A stretch of DNA of 64,000 nucleotides from Diospyros lotus (GCF_014633365.1 NC_068346.1:18559030-18623029); one strand, 5' to 3'; shown: positions 1-12,309, counted from the first letter of the stretch. Notes: generated from the sequence alone by a model not told the origin. A program made the numbers and translations.

Positions 1-2309
1 TAATCACTGTTTGATTACCTTCATAAAAATGTAATGCACATAAACTGTAAATAAAATGCAGGCATGCAACTTTGGCTCATAGGCCCACATCATTTGATAA
101 AACATACCTGACTGATCTGAATCCCGTAAACAGAAAAAACTATAAGCACATACTATGGGCAATAAGCCCCTAACCCCCTGGTGGCCCCCAGGCAGGCAAC
201 TCATAAACTGAGATGAAACTAAAACTGATGGGATCCTCGCGAATAAGCTGCCTGGCGGGTATAATGCAATGCAATACTCACATAAATGCTAGCACACGAT
301 ATGTAGTGCTCCATATAAAGTCATGCTCAATGCTCATACCAAAATATATGCACATAATCTCACAAAATAATGCTGATCATGTCATAATAAAATAATGCTG
401 AACATAATATGATCTTGATCTATATATTGGAATACAAAGATTCTATGAATTATGACTTAGGGTATGGGCATGATTAACTTGTTATATCTTGGCATATAAA
501 CTCATTACTGGAAGTTATTGAATAATTTAACTTAATTAAAACTTGAATTAAACTATTTTGGAAGTTCAATTAGGTTTCTGGAAAAGTCATCCGGATATCA
601 GAAGTGATATTCAATATGATGAAAGACATCCGGATATGAAGAAGACTCATCCTGATACTTTGGCATTCAAAGTAGAAACTATTCGGATATGCTGAGATGT
701 ATTCGAATATGAACTAGGACATCTGGATATGATTATGGTCATCCGGATATCTCACTGATGCATTCAGATATAACTGGAGACTAGTCGAATGAAAAAATCA
801 ACTTTGGAGAGATGCATTCGGATACTGAAGGAAGCATTCAGATATACTAGACCTATTCGCATAGAAGAAAGGGCATCTGGATATGAGTTATCTGGATGTT
901 CGAAGAAACATCCGAATATCATACGTAAGGCACTGAAGCTCATTTGGATATGAATCAATACATCCAGATATGACTCTTGATAAGCACTGGACGCATCCGG
1001 ATACGACTTGAGGTGTTCGGATTTTTACTCACAAGCTTTAGAGGACTGATCCGGATATGAAATGAGGCATCCGGATATCTCACTAAACACATCCGGATAC
1101 GACTCAATGTATCCGGATATCACTTATAATAGAGACATCCGAATACGGCACGATGTATCCGGATATCACTCACAATTTAATACTGGCATATCCGGATACG
1201 AAAGCAAAGCATCCGGATATCACTAAAACCATCCGGATATGAAGAAGGCTCATCCGGATGTCACTCACAGAACTTGAACAAGCCATCTGGATATGCACAT
1301 AGGACATCCAGATGTTACTCAGATAAAACTTTTTACTCATCCAGATAGCCTCTAGCCTATTCGGATATCACCTCACAAACTTGGAAAAACTTATCTGAAT
1401 ATTAAGGCTCACATCCGAATACCTGCAACTCTTAAACTTAGAACGAACGCTCATAGAGACTCTGATCTTGAATGAATCTTAACAAACTATACCATTCTGA
1501 AAGGAATCTTGGGAAATCAAATCCCAATTGATATGAAACAACATTAAGGATGATTCACTGATATATTTGACTGAATCGCTATTAAATCATGCCCGAACTG
1601 CCATGGAACTTACTGTAAACGCATATATATATAAGTATCTGTAAACTGAAACTCAACAAGAATACTTGTTTAATCTGGAAACACTGATATAAACCTGTAA
1701 ATGACGGATTTATAGGAAGGATACTTGCCTGATAGAACTCTCTGATTGAACCCTGGAGAGATCCTGAAAACTCTAGCAAGCCTTTGCTATCTCTTGGCCT
1801 TTCTGTTCTTCACACGGCGTGAAGAAAAGCTAAGCTAACGGGCTCTATATGTAGACATAAAGCCCTAGATCACACTTTTTCTACAACTTGGATTCCTTCT
1901 CCAAATCTAACTAGGAGACTCTCAATCCAAATCCATCTCATACATGGATTCTCATTCTTCTTTAAATAAATAATCTCACTTAATTAATAACAATACAAAA
2001 ATTATTATTAAAACTCTCAAATAATAATAAAACTCCAAAATTACCTTCATGCTCTTGCATTTAATTTCTACAAAAAAAATGCCATTAAATGCTATTTAAA
2101 TACTATTATCTCAAGTAAAATTACTAGATTGCCACCTTGGCAAATTGTTTTAACTCTAAAATTAAATAGAATTAAATGCTATTCTTTTCCTTCAAAATCT
2201 CTAAATTGCCACAATAAATAATTAATTGGCAAAATTTTTTAATCAAATACTTCAACAATTAATTAAATAATTCTTGAATAAATACTAGGCCCTCTAATGG
2301 GTCGTTACA
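1..2309 (-). mobile_element. 3' LTR of minus-strand Ty3/gypsy element (gypsy-1), cut by window start
   Basis: The segment ends at GGGTCGTTACA (2299-2309), which read on the minus strand is an LTR start TGTAACGACCC. A polypurine tract abuts it and integrase-coding sequence follows, so this is the 3' LTR of a minus-strand element. It aligns along its length with the solo LTR at 24015-30567 (for example the stretches near 230-420 and 28640-28830), which shows that about 0.4 kb of the LTR lies before the window. It carries a dense array of ATCCGGAT-type motifs at 589-1420. No ORF in it looks real. The family (call it A) is also present at 24015-30567 and 32353-34612. Confidence 0.85.
589..1420. 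repeat. Array of ATCCGGAT palindromes inside the gypsy-1 LTR
   Basis: About a dozen exact copies of the 8-bp palindrome ATCCGGAT (for example near 590, 740, 988, 1069, 1091, 1112, 1210, 1228) are scattered at 20-50 bp spacing, with many more copies differing at one base. Most variants are ATCTGGAT, ATCCAGAT or ATTCGGAT, that is C-to-T or G-to-A changes, commonly at the central CG. Copies are usually followed by AT or AC, giving ATCCGGATAT. The spacers are not repeated, so this is not a simple satellite or a CRISPR. Confidence 0.85.
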
Positions 2310-2326
2310 ATTTTTCCCCTCAAAAG
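2310..2326 (-). other. Polypurine tract of gypsy-1
   Basis: Read on the minus strand the sequence is CTTTTGAGGGGAAAAAT directly before the LTR start TGTAACGACCC. Its position between the pol end and the LTR is that of the plus-strand primer of reverse transcription, which fixes the element's orientation. Confidence 0.8.
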
Positions 2327-2354
2327 AATTTAGTTCTCCAAATTCATACTTGGT

Positions 2355-3712
2355 CACTCAAACAAAGAGGGGTAAAGACGCCTCGTCTCTTCTTCTAATT
2401 CTCACGTCGCCTCTTCTGACAAGTGTCGCTGTCATTGCACTTTTACAAGAGGAATTGATCAGTTCCTTAAAATCTTTTCCTTTCGCTCTAAAATATTAAT
2501 AGACATCTCTTCATAAGACACATATTCTCTAACTTCAAGAGTCTGAAAATCAATTACTTGTTGAGGATCTAGAACATACTTCCTCAACATCGAAATGTGA
2601 AACACGTTATGAACATGGGACAACTGAGGTGGCAAAGCTAACTCATATGCCAAAGTCCCTATCCGTCTCAAAATCTCAAACAGACTAATGTAACGAGGAC
2701 TAAGCTTCCCTGTTATGCCAAATCTGCAAACTCCTTTAATAGGCATGACCCTCAACCAAACATGGTCACCTACCTTAAACTTGAGGTCTCGACATCGCTT
2801 ATCTGCATAGCTCTTCTGTCTGTCTTGGACTGTTTTCATTCTAGCTTTGATAACTCGAATCTTTTCTGACGCCTACTCAATAATTTCAGGACCTAATAAA
2901 GCCCTATCACCAATCTCTTCCCAACATATCGGCGATCGAGACGGTCGCCCATACAAAGCCTCATACGAACATTCCAATACTTGAATAGAAACTATTATTG
3001 TAGGCAAATTCTACTAGAGGTAGATGCTCATCTCAACTACCTTGGAAATCTAGAACATAAGCTCTCAACATGTTCTCGAGAGTCCTAATAGTCCTTTTTG
3101 ATTGACTATCTGTCTGCGGATGAAATTATGTACTAAACTTCAGCTGAGATCTTAATGCATCATGCAAAGCTCCCCAAAAATAAAAAGTAAAATGAGGATC
3201 TTGATCTAATACAATGCTGGATGGAACACACCCTGTCACTTCATGATCTCCTCAATATAAATTCTTGCAAACCTATTCAATGGGTAAGTCTCCTTAATAG
3301 GCAGAAAATGGGTTAATTTAGTCAAACTGTCAATAATAACCCATATAGCATCATAACCTCTAGTCATCCTGGGTAAAACCCATCACAAAATCCATAGTAA
3401 CATTATCCCATTTCCACTCCGAAATAGGCAATGGAAGTAATAAATCTACGGGTTTCTGATGTTCTGCTTTAACTTGCTGGCATACTAAACACTGCTAAAC
3501 ATATTTAGCTACATTGATACTATCGCTTTAGGTCATGGTTCATCTTCGCAACATTTGGATGAATAATGTAATGACTTTTGTGTGCTTCATTCAAAATCTT
3601 TTGCTTAAGATTTCCTTCCTTCCTGCGTGCAGCCCCTATGAGCACACAGCCATTGCTGTCGGCCACCCCCTGTTTAGCTTCCGCTAGTCGCTGGCTCACT
3701 GCCACCAACCGC
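2355..3712 (-). pseudogene. Gypsy-1 pol fragment: integrase and C-terminal tail, degenerate
   Basis: On the minus strand the fragment opens with the zinc-binding part of a Ty3/gypsy integrase (around 3520-3625, ILNEAHKSHY followed by IHP, one half of the H2C2 finger). Weaker remnants of the catalytic core run through 2850-3500 in several frames. An open stretch at 2459-2839 contains the conserved tail GDHVWLRV, LSPRYIS, FEILRRIGTLAYELALP and HVFHISMLRKYV-like residues. A frame-shifted remnant of the final EEATWE-type tail ends near 2355. Stops and shifts make it inactive. Reverse transcriptase, protease and gag are missing: the coding region is cut at about 3630, where an unrelated LTR fragment begins. 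Such a polyprotein would integrate element cDNA into chromosomes. Confidence 0.8.
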
Positions 3713-4879
3713 CGCCACGACCAACACCCCGTTGGCCCAGCTCCACCGCAACCTGTCGCGCTGCACGCAGCAACTTGGCCGCTACTCGCCCGCGCCTCCA
3801 GTCATCTTTGCTTAGCCCATCGACCACCCCTACTTTGCCAGTCCGCTACCATCGTGCCACCCAGCTGTTGCAACAACAACTTCACTGCCTGCGACTGCTG
3901 CTACCATGGCTGCCCACTCATTTATCTATCTTTCTCTCACTTCCTATTTCTCCTTCTAAGCTTTCGGGTGCTCTCTCTCTCCTTCTTCTCGAATCCCATC
4001 CCATTTATAGCCCCAAGCTCTCTCCCTACCCTCACTCTCTCAGCCATTTCTCTCCCTCTCTGAACTCTCTGCCATGCTCGGCCACTGCAACAACAGCTTG
4101 AAGCTGCTATACCATGGTCGAATTCAACCATCTCTCGCTTTGCTTCCATTCTTCTTCATTTTGCATTCTATTTATAGTCAAATGCAGCTTGGGCACCACT
4201 CTTTCTCTCGACAATCAACTTTCAACCATTTGAAATTCCTTAGCCCAATGGGGAATCAACTCATTATGCTCAAAATGCTGCACAATTGTTCCCCACGCCT
4301 CACCCGCATGCCCTAGATATATAATATATATATATATTACACAATTAATCCCTCCATTTCTCATTAATTTTACTTGAGGGTTTTATTAATTGCACTTTGA
4401 CCCTCTAATGCCATAATTATTTATCATCAAGCCACTCAAAACATTAATTTCCTCGAAATTAATAACCGACAATTATTTGATAAAGACTTATTTCGCCCCA
4501 GTGTCCTCACCGGGCCCTTGTTTTGTCCTTAAACCATTTCAGGATTGATCCTTACATGAAACCGGAGTCCTCTTAGGGTTCCATTTATTTTTCGAAAGTC
4601 CCCCACGATGATTCAATTTTTTAGCTTGAATCGAAGCTGTATTTTAACTATACTAAAAATCGTCTCAATTCTGATTTCTTTTAATACTACAAATCCTATC
4701 TCAAAACGCTCATCGAGACCATATCATTTTCCTTAGACATTTACACTCTGGGATATTCCCTGTAGTCGATTCGGTACTTATAACTATAAGAAATTATACT
4801 TAAGTCCCTAATCTTTTGAAAATTTCACATATGGCCCAAGTTAAAATTACTCTTAAGCCCTTTAGAAAATTTGGATATT
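3640..4879 (-). mobile_element. Truncated Ty3/gypsy LTR (family C), minus orientation
   Basis: Minus-strand reading from 4879 starts TGTAATATCC and matches, for several hundred bases, the start of the solo LTR at 52354 (shared blocks such as ATGATATGGTCTCGATGAG and the GGAACCCTA block). A TATAAAT box lies near 4000 on the minus strand. The left boundary is not a canonical LTR end: the sequence stops in the GC-rich middle and runs straight into gypsy-1 integrase at about 3630, so the LTR lacks its 3' part. The Pro/Ala/Thr/Leu-rich ORFs across 3578-4101 lie in this GC-rich stretch and are not believable genes. The exact left edge is uncertain by about 15 bases. Confidence 0.7.
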
Positions 4880-5534
4880 ACACATCCTCTTATCTCGACG
4901 ATAAGTGATGGATCCTTTATTAACATTCATAAGTCTTCATATGTGACAAGGCTATGCACAGTGACAATCTATCAATGATTCCTTTAGAATCCAAACAACA
5001 CCAAGGCATAACTAGTCAAATATAAGACTACCATGATGTCTCAAGTCTAAGGACCAGTCTGCACAATTGCAACACAAGAATTCCAATTCAACATTGACTA
5101 ATAACCATTAGGAATTCTATAACAGGTCAGTTCAATGTACTTATTCTTCTAGTAAGCACCCACATATATGCACTAGTGTCCCCACACCAAACCCCATGAA
5201 ACAAGACATTCTCCCGATTGAGCATGCATCATATGTGCTAGTATATCCGAGTTATTAGTGTTCATTCCTAATAACTCTATGACTAGGAACATTTAATATC
5301 AAGGCTTATAAGGAATATGTTTCATGATGGTTATCTCTATGCACGACCATATTCCGTGAGCCTATTTGATCTATTGACTTTGTTAATTATAGACTTCAAT
5401 AAATAATGACAACAATCATCAACGACAAATAAAACATAATGCCTTGCAATAACAATTGATTGAGGAAAAGAATCCTAATGAAAAATATGATCAATTACAT
5501 AAATATAATTGGCTTCTGGGGTATAACACTAACA
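4880..5534 (-). mobile_element. Partial 3' LTR of copia-1
   Basis: On the minus strand it starts TGTTAGTGTTATACCCC right after the polypurine tract and matches the outer part of the 5' LTR at about 16343-16959, including the CATCCTCTTATCTCG block. It stops at 4880, where a gypsy LTR fragment begins. The remaining about 0.7 kb expected from the 5' LTR is absent, so this end was removed by a deletion. Confidence 0.8.
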
Positions 5535-5549
5535 ATCTCCTACTTGCCC
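5535..5549 (-). other. Polypurine tract of copia-1
   Basis: The minus-strand sequence GGGCAAGTAGGAGAT directly precedes the LTR start TGTTAGTG. This is the common copia arrangement and marks the junction of the interior and the 3' LTR. Confidence 0.75.
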
Positions 5550-5589
5550 TAACGCCAATTTCCCATGTATTTTAAGCCCATCTTCTCAA

Positions 5590-7064
5590 GATGACGTTCA
5601 AACACTTGTTGTGACAATGGTTTTGTGAGGGGATCTTACATTCTCTGTTGATGCAACCTTCTCCATTTGAATGTCACATCGATCAATTATCTCGCGGATT
5701 AAATGGTATCTCTGCAATATGTGTTTGGATCTTTGATAAGACCTTGGTTTCTTTTCTTGAGCAATAACACCATTGTTATCACAGTACATTAGAATTGGAT
5801 CAACAATAGTAGGAACCACTCCTAATGCTGAGATAAAATTTCTCATCAAAACCGCTTCCTTTGCACCATTTGATGCTACAATATATTCAGCTTCAGTGGT
5901 AGAATTAGTAGTTGTTTCTTGTTTGGAACTCTTCTAACAAACTACTGCACCATTAAGGGTGAATATATAACCAGACACAAATTTTGAGTCATCTACATCA
6001 GACTGAAAACTAGAATCCGTAAAACATTCCAATTTTAGTTCACCTCTTCCATAAACCATGAAAGTATCATTCGTTCTTCTCAAGTACTTAAGAATCCCTT
6101 TCACAGCTTTCTAATGCTCCTCATCTAGATTAGACTGATATATGCTCGTAACACTCAGAGCATGTGGGGCATCAGGTCTATTACATAGTATAGCATACAT
6201 TATGCTACCTATAGCAGAAGCATAGGGTATAGATACCATCATTTTCCTCTCCTCTGGATTCTTTGGAGACATTGACTTGGAGAGGGAAACCCTATGGCGT
6301 ATTGGAAGGAATCCTTTTTTAGATCCTTCCATGTTAAATCTTTTTAACATTTTATCTATGTACATCGATTGGGATAGACCAAGCATCTTTTTAGATCTAT
6401 CTCTATAGATCTTAATCCCCAAAATATAAGATGATTTTCCCAAATCTTTCATGGAGAAGTTAGTAGATAACCATGCTTTTGTTGCTTACAACATACCTAC
6501 ATCATTCACAATGAGTAGTATGTCATTAAAATATAGCACCAGAAAAGTGACTGCACTCCCATTGACCTTCTTATGCACACAGGGTTCATCCATGTTCCTG
6601 ATGAAATCAAACAATTTGATTGTCTCATCAAAACGTATATTCCAACTCTGGGAAGCTTGTTTTAGTCCATAAATAGACCTTTAAAGCTTGTAGATTTTCT
6701 GCTCATCTCCATTGGATATGAATCCTTTTGGCTGTTCCATATAAATATCCTCTTTAATATCACCATTGAGGAGGGCTATTTTCACATCCATTTACCATAT
6801 CTCATAGTCATAATATGTAGTTATGGCAAGTAAAATCTGAATGGACTTAAGCATTGCTACTGGTGAGAAAGTTTCTTCATAGTCAATACCTTGGCTTTGA
6901 GTGTAACCCTTTGCCACCAGACAAGCTTTATAAGTATCCATCTTTCCATCAACTCTAAGAGTTCGCTTGTAGATCCATTTACAGCCAATAGGTACAATAC
7001 CTTCAGGAGGATCCACCAAAGTCCACACTTTGTTAGAGTACATAGAATCCATTTCGGATTTCAT
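5590..7064 (-). pseudogene. Copia-1 reverse transcriptase and RNase H, inactive
   Basis: The RT begins near 7064 with a segment reading EMDSMYSNKVWTLVDPP and CKWIYKRTLRVDGK, then YDYEIW, a stop, and MDVKIALLNG. The catalytic YVDD box is YFND here: codons at 6522-6533 (minus) give Tyr-Phe-Asn-Asp, so the first catalytic Asp is Asn. The RT C-terminus (6111-6452) carries LGIKIYRDRSKKMLGLSQ and a VTSIYQSN-like end. RNase H follows and keeps its acidic residues (FTDSSFQ, TEAEY, YCDNNG), though stops interrupt it. The family copies element RNA into cDNA; the lost Asp and several stops make this copy dead. Ends of segments are approximate because the frame shifts. Confidence 0.85.
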
Positions 7065-7073
7065 AGCTTCTAT

Positions 7074-8233
7074 CTATTTTCCCGAGTCGATATCAGATAT
7101 CACCTCCTTATAGGTTCTTGGTTCTGCATCCAAGAGAAGGTTATCCTCATTACCCTCAACTAAGAAACCATACTTTTTAGGAGGTCTTGAGATCCTTTGG
7201 GATCTCCATGGATATTGTGTACTTTGAGGTTCAATGATATTTTCTACTTCCACTTGCTGTGGGATAGTAGTTTGTGATTCTTGAATTTCTTCAAGATCTA
7301 TAATATTCTCATTATTCCCATCTAATAGGAACTCATTTTGTAGAAGAGTGTCATTCCTTAAAACAGACACCTTTTGCTCAAAGGGATGATAGAAGTAATA
7401 TCCAAATGATTCTTTTGGATATCCCACAAACTTACACTTAATGGATCTATTATCCAACTTGTCTCCCACTGTTTTCTTGACATAGGTAGGACACCCCCAT
7501 ATTCTTAAATATTTGTAACTGGGTGTCTTACCAAACCATATCTCATATGGAGTCTTAGGCACTGATTTAGAGGGAACTCTATTCAGTAGATGGGCAGCTA
7601 TTTCAAGAGTATAGCCCCAAAAGGATAAAGGAAGATCAGCGAAACTCATCATGGATCTAACCATATCCAATAAGGTTCGATTCATTTGTTCAGAAACACC
7701 GTTGAGTTGTGGTGTTCCTAGCGGAGTCCACTGGGAGAGAATCCTATTCTCTTTAAGATGATCAATGAATGTTGTACTCAAGTATTCTCCACCCCCCCCC
7801 CCCCGATAAGATCGAAGGACCTTAATACTTTTTCTGGACTGTTTTTCTACTTCATACCTAAACTCCTTGAACTTTTCAAAGGCTTCTAACTTGTGCTTCA
7901 TCAGATACACACAGCCATACCATCATCGATGAAGGTAATGAAGTAAGAAAAACCACCTCTAGCATTAACATTTAGTGGTCCAGATACATCTGTATGGATC
8001 AAATCCAATAGATTAGATGCACGTTCCACTAGTCCCATAAATGGAGATTTTGTCATCTTTCATTTAAGACATGATTCACAAGTTAGAAGTGACTGTAAGT
8101 CAAATAAGTTCAACAACCCATCTTTAACCAACTTGTTTATCCTATCTTTGGAAATATGACCTAACCTTAGATGCCACATAAAAGGCATAATTTTGATCAT
8201 CAACCTTTCTTTTGTTACTTTGTTGTAAACATA
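7074..8233 (-). pseudogene. Copia-1 integrase, inactive
   Basis: A 278-codon open stretch (7074-7910) covers the second half of the catalytic core and the C-terminal domain: LNGVSEQMNRTLLD carries the third acidic residue, followed by PYEIWFGKTPS and a FVGYPKESFGYYFYHP stretch. The second catalytic Asp of the usual RSDRGGEY box is Tyr (codon 7806-7808). The next codons are stretched by a run of 13 C on the plus strand (7792-7804), giving five Gly instead of two. The zinc-binding N-terminus lies at about 7930-8230 (WHLRLGHIS-like) and has an in-frame stop. Copia integrases insert cDNA and leave 5-bp duplications; this one cannot. Confidence 0.85.
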
Positions 8234-8640
8234 TCATGGAATCATTAGTTTGAACAGTATACAAATTATTTGACAATGCACCAGTACCATATAAAACACT
8301 ATTTTAAAAATAGAACAAACTCCACTAAAAACTATAAAATTAAAACCTTCATTATCTAAAATAGGAATAGAAATAATGTTCTTGATAATGTTTGGCACAT
8401 GAAAAAAATCATTCAAAACTAACTTTATTCCAGATTCTAAAACTAAATAAACTATCCCTATGGCTACCATAACAACCCTTGCTCCATTCCCAAGCGATAG
8501 AGATGCCTCATCTTTATTTAGTCTCCTGCTTCTTATCATCAATTGCAAATCATTGCAAATATGACTACCACATCCGGTATCTAATACCCAAGAAACATCA
8601 TTAATTGAAAGGTTAATTTCAACAAAGTACATACCTAAAT
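8234..8640 (-). pseudogene. Copia-1 aspartic protease region
   Basis: The open stretch contains WVLDTGCGSHIC, the copia form of the aspartic protease active site (D-T/S-G), near its N-terminal end, followed by SLGNGARV and a FHVPNIIKNIISI motif typical of the protease-to-integrase linker. The active-site triplet DTG is kept. It would cleave the gag-pol polyprotein. The frame does not join either neighbour, so it is part of a broken polyprotein and not a separate gene. Confidence 0.8.
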
Positions 8641-8649
8641 CAAAACGTT

Positions 8650-9470
8650 TCTACTTTAGTTATACAAAATAAGTCTTGCGATTCCTTTTCCAATGCCTAA
8701 GCTTTCCACAATAGAAGCAATTTCCCATTTCAACTGGACTTGGCTTTGGCTTCTTGACTCCACCTTTAGGCTTCATCTTGCCTTTCTGAGAACCTTTCTC
8801 TTTGCCTTGCTTAGACCAATTTTTCTTTGGTTTTGAAGAATGGGAGAAACCAATGAGCATAACAAGTCTTTCCTTCTTCATTGTCATCTCAGTAGTTTTC
8901 AACATGTTAAGAAGCTCAAGAAGTGAAGTCTAAAGCTTATGCATGTTGAAATTCATGTCAAACTGATCAAATGAATTAGGAAAAGATTCTAGCATAAGAT
9001 CTACATGTAAATCATTATCCATAACAACATCCAAATACTTGAGCTTTTCTATTAAGTTGATCATCTTCAAAACATGATCATTGATTGAATCATAGTCCGT
9101 CATACGGGCTCTAAAAAGCTCTTTTGAGATCTGATATCTCACATGTTTGGTTTGTTCACCATACAACTCTTATAGGTGCAAATGGATTTCTACAACATGT
9201 ACCATATTCTCGTGCAGCTTTTGTAGCTCATTAGTCATCGAGGCCATCATATAGCAATGGGCCTGTAGATCATCATCTTTCCACTTCTTCCAAGTGGTCA
9301 GTTCCTTTGGGGTGGATTGCTCTGAAACCTTTTCAAGTGGAGACTTATCCAACACATATGTGATTTTCTCATAATTGAAAACAATTTTGAGATTCCTTAG
9401 CCAATTCATATAGTTGGAACTAGTCAATTTGTTTGTGTTTAGTAAACCTGCAATTGGATTCTTGTCTATT
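8650..9470 (-). pseudogene. Copia-1 gag and zinc knuckle, degenerate
   Basis: From about 9470 downward the minus strand reads a copia gag: an N-terminus AGLLNTNKLTSSNYMNWLRN, the middle ARMTDYDSINDHVLKMINLI and LMLESFPNSFDQF, then a Lys-rich tract. The knuckle is CFYCGKLRHWKRNR, so the last Cys of C-x2-C-x4-H-x4-C is Arg. Gag is split over at least three frames (8660-8905, 8930-9166, 9170-9427). No start codon is evident; the initiator region near 9460-9480 is mutated. The same gag type occurs in copia-2. Confidence 0.8.
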
Positions 9471-10128
9471 TTTTATTTCACAAATCTGCAAAGATAAACA
9501 TAATCATACATATAAACATTCACTCAATTTCATTCACATATGATTAAGGACTTTTTGTCATAAGTGATACTCCTACTATTTTAGTCAAATCTTAGCACCC
9601 TCAAGATAAGATTCGGAAAGCTTTATTTATTACATAAGCTTTCTAGTAGGTTTGAGATCCAATTAAACTTACCATAGACTCAAATAATATCGACCCTCTT
9701 ATAGTAAGTTTAAAAGGTAGGTAACTCTTACTAATTACATCCAATGTAACCCTCAAATTATTTGGCCTTAGATTTACATAAACTCAAATATTATTGATGC
9801 TCTTATGCAAATCATGTTAAGTCAACCATCATTAACCACCAGTGTGACAAATAGAAATACCCCCAAATAATATTGACGATAGTATTGCTACTTATCACCT
9901 AATGTGCATCACCATGCAAAACATATAATATAGGTTTCCATACTTAGTATGCCCCAAATATTATTGGCGATGCATACCAAATATGGTAATTCCTCATATT
10001 ATATACCAATGATGGGAGACTATGGTGAAATCAAACTCTTTTAATTTCTCACTTTTGACTTAAAATTTATATTCTTAAAACAATTTTAAGTGAGGGTTTT
10101 TAACCCTTCATTTAGAACACAAGATTTG
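9471..10128 (-). repeat. Copia-1 leader, part 1, with periodic repeats
   Basis: This non-coding stretch between gag and the primer-binding site contains a motif close to CAAATATTATTGRCGATG at about 9684, 9787, 9861 and 9954, that is imperfect units of roughly 75-105 bp. No ORF is convincing. It continues after the inserted solo LTR at 12310. Long repeated leaders are known in several plant copia elements; any role in packaging or translation here is inference. Confidence 0.55.
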
Positions 10129-12304
10129 TGTAACACCCCGTCTCGCCAAGCGTGTCACTATAAGGGTATTCTCGGGATTTCTTTTTTTTTTCCTCTTTAA
10201 GTTCAACACGCGCGGTATTTCAAAAACAATCTTCACATGCAGAAACAAAACCCCGCGAACCCCAGTCTTGCCCGTTTAACTATCAAGATCGATAATCTTA
10301 AACTAAACGAGTCTTAATACAACGCAGCGGATACACTAACACCAAACACCGTAGTTCTTACATTTTATTTCCATAGCAAAATACGTAATACAGATCAAAT
10401 GATAAAATTGCTATATACAACTGTTCATTTACAACCTGAAATGCATATTAAATCCTCCAATCGTTACAACGACTTAACAAACTAAGCACCATTGGGCCTC
10501 AACCGGCCACATCCTTGCCCTCGCAGCAGTTCCTGGCTGGAACATTAAACGTTCCAGGGGCATAGCCCAAGTTAGATGATAAACATCTAAGTGACGACAT
10601 AAAACAGTTCATACAATGTATGAGAGACACACGAGCATGGCATACTCAGACAAACGTAAATATGCAAGACATGTCTAACTCGAGATATCACCTTGACATA
10701 CTTAATCCCTCGAATGCCCTACTGTGGCACACGTTCACCTAGTCCAACGTTAATCCCTCGAGTGCACCGTCGTGACACTCGTTCACCTGGTTTAACATTA
10801 TTCCCTCGAGTGCCCCAGTGTGACATCCGTTCACCTGGATTATCATTATCCCAATCTCAAGTAGACCCCATCCCGCCCCATACAGATCCAACGATGCAAT
10901 TAAACTTGACCCCAAATGATATGAAAATTTACACGCCATGCACCAATATTTTAAAATAAAACAGTTATAAGGAAGCATTAAAATCCATTTTCCTCAATTT
11001 TCCATAATTTTCTCTATTTTCTCCCAATTTTCTCCTCGTTAATTCCAAAATAATTATTTCTTCAATTATTTTCCGAAATATTTCAACACAGTAATTCCTA
11101 GAATAATTAAATAAAAATATTGGAATTAAAATTACCAAAATAGCCCTTCGCACGCGCTCTCACGCGCCCTGCGCGTGGCTGCGCGTGGAGGCTGGCGCGT
11201 GCAGCCACGCGCGTCGTCTTCTTCCTCAAGACCCGCCGGCGACGACCCCTCCGATGACCGATCTGAGCACACCCCCTTCAAGCCCTCGATGAGTCGATCC
11301 CATTGGCACCATTTTTAGGCCGAAAGCTCGCCGGAAAAGGGCCCAAACGGCCAGTTGCAGGTGGCGGAAGGCGGTCCGCCACCTTCGATCGGCCAAACCC
11401 CAAACGGCCTTAAACGAACACCAAAATCCCTCAAACTACTCACAAAATCTTCTCCGTTTCATAAGGATCAAAAGCCCCTTATCCATTCTCATCAATTCAT
11501 CCTCTAACACGACCGATTTGAGCTCCAAAAAGTCGAAACCCTCGGCCTCTCTTTTATACCCAAAAACCGACCAAAATCTAGCCAATTACCGACCACCCTT
11601 GCTCCCCAAGAATCCCACGATCGTATACAACCTTCCCCAAGCAAGCCTCGGCCGTCCCATCGCCGGAAACGGCCTCCACGTGCGGTGGCAGTGCGGCGGC
11701 CGTTTTCTCCCTCGCGTTCACATTGCAAAATTTTGCTAAATTGCATTTTCACCCCCTGATTTCTTCATTTGACATTTTAGCCCCTACCAATACACCCCTG
11801 ATCTTTTCAAATATACCACTAAGGACCACAAGTCTTGTACTATTCATTTCATTCTTGAAACTTCCGAAAAATTATCGTTTTGACCTCCCTCGGTTAAATT
11901 TAGAAAAACTGCACTTAGGCCCGACTGATTGATTTGACCTTAAATCCATTCAATTTAACCCAAAATCTCTTAAGGGTTGTTCTATACATAAAATATTAGT
12001 CCCTAACGTGTTCCATTGATTTTTCGGATGTCTCCTACGTCGATTCGGTTTTCTCAGCCCAGTCAACAGCTGTACCGAAAACTGTTCCTGATCCAATTTA
12101 TTTCATCACTAAAAATCATAATTCAAATCACTTGTCGATACTGTACAATTTTCTTTAGCTATCTAAGGTCCGGGGTACTCCCTCCGACTAATTCGGTCGT
12201 CCAAAACTGCATTAGTGTACCCCATAGTCTTATTTTTCTGCAAATTCCTCTTATACCCTTTATCTAATATCATTTATACTCTTAATAATTTCCCGGGTAT
12301 TACA
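10129..12304 (-). mobile_element. Solo Ty3/gypsy LTR (family C) with TSD ATTTG
   Basis: Plus-strand ends are TGTAACACCC and GGGTATTACA, flanked by ATTTG at 10124-10128 and 12305-12309. Read on the minus strand it starts TGTAATACCCGGG and has a TATAAAAG box near 11550, giving minus orientation. It shares blocks with the LTR at 52354 (for example TCATCTAACTTGG and ACGTTCCAG at about 10545-10590 in reverse). No internal region is present, so it is a solo LTR of 2,176 bp. A CG-rich island lies at about 11145-11240. It interrupts the copia-1 leader. Confidence 0.9.
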
Positions 12305-12309
12305 ATTTG

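Noticed and set aside
589..1420. CRISPR-like array of short repeats
   Set aside because: The repeats are 8-10 bp, irregularly spaced, diverged and inside a plant LTR, with no cas genes.
3578..4101. Overlapping ORFs of 161 and 108 codons, Pro/Ala/Thr/Leu-rich
   Set aside because: They lie in the GC-rich and CT-rich part of a truncated LTR, in two frames at once, with no recognised domain.
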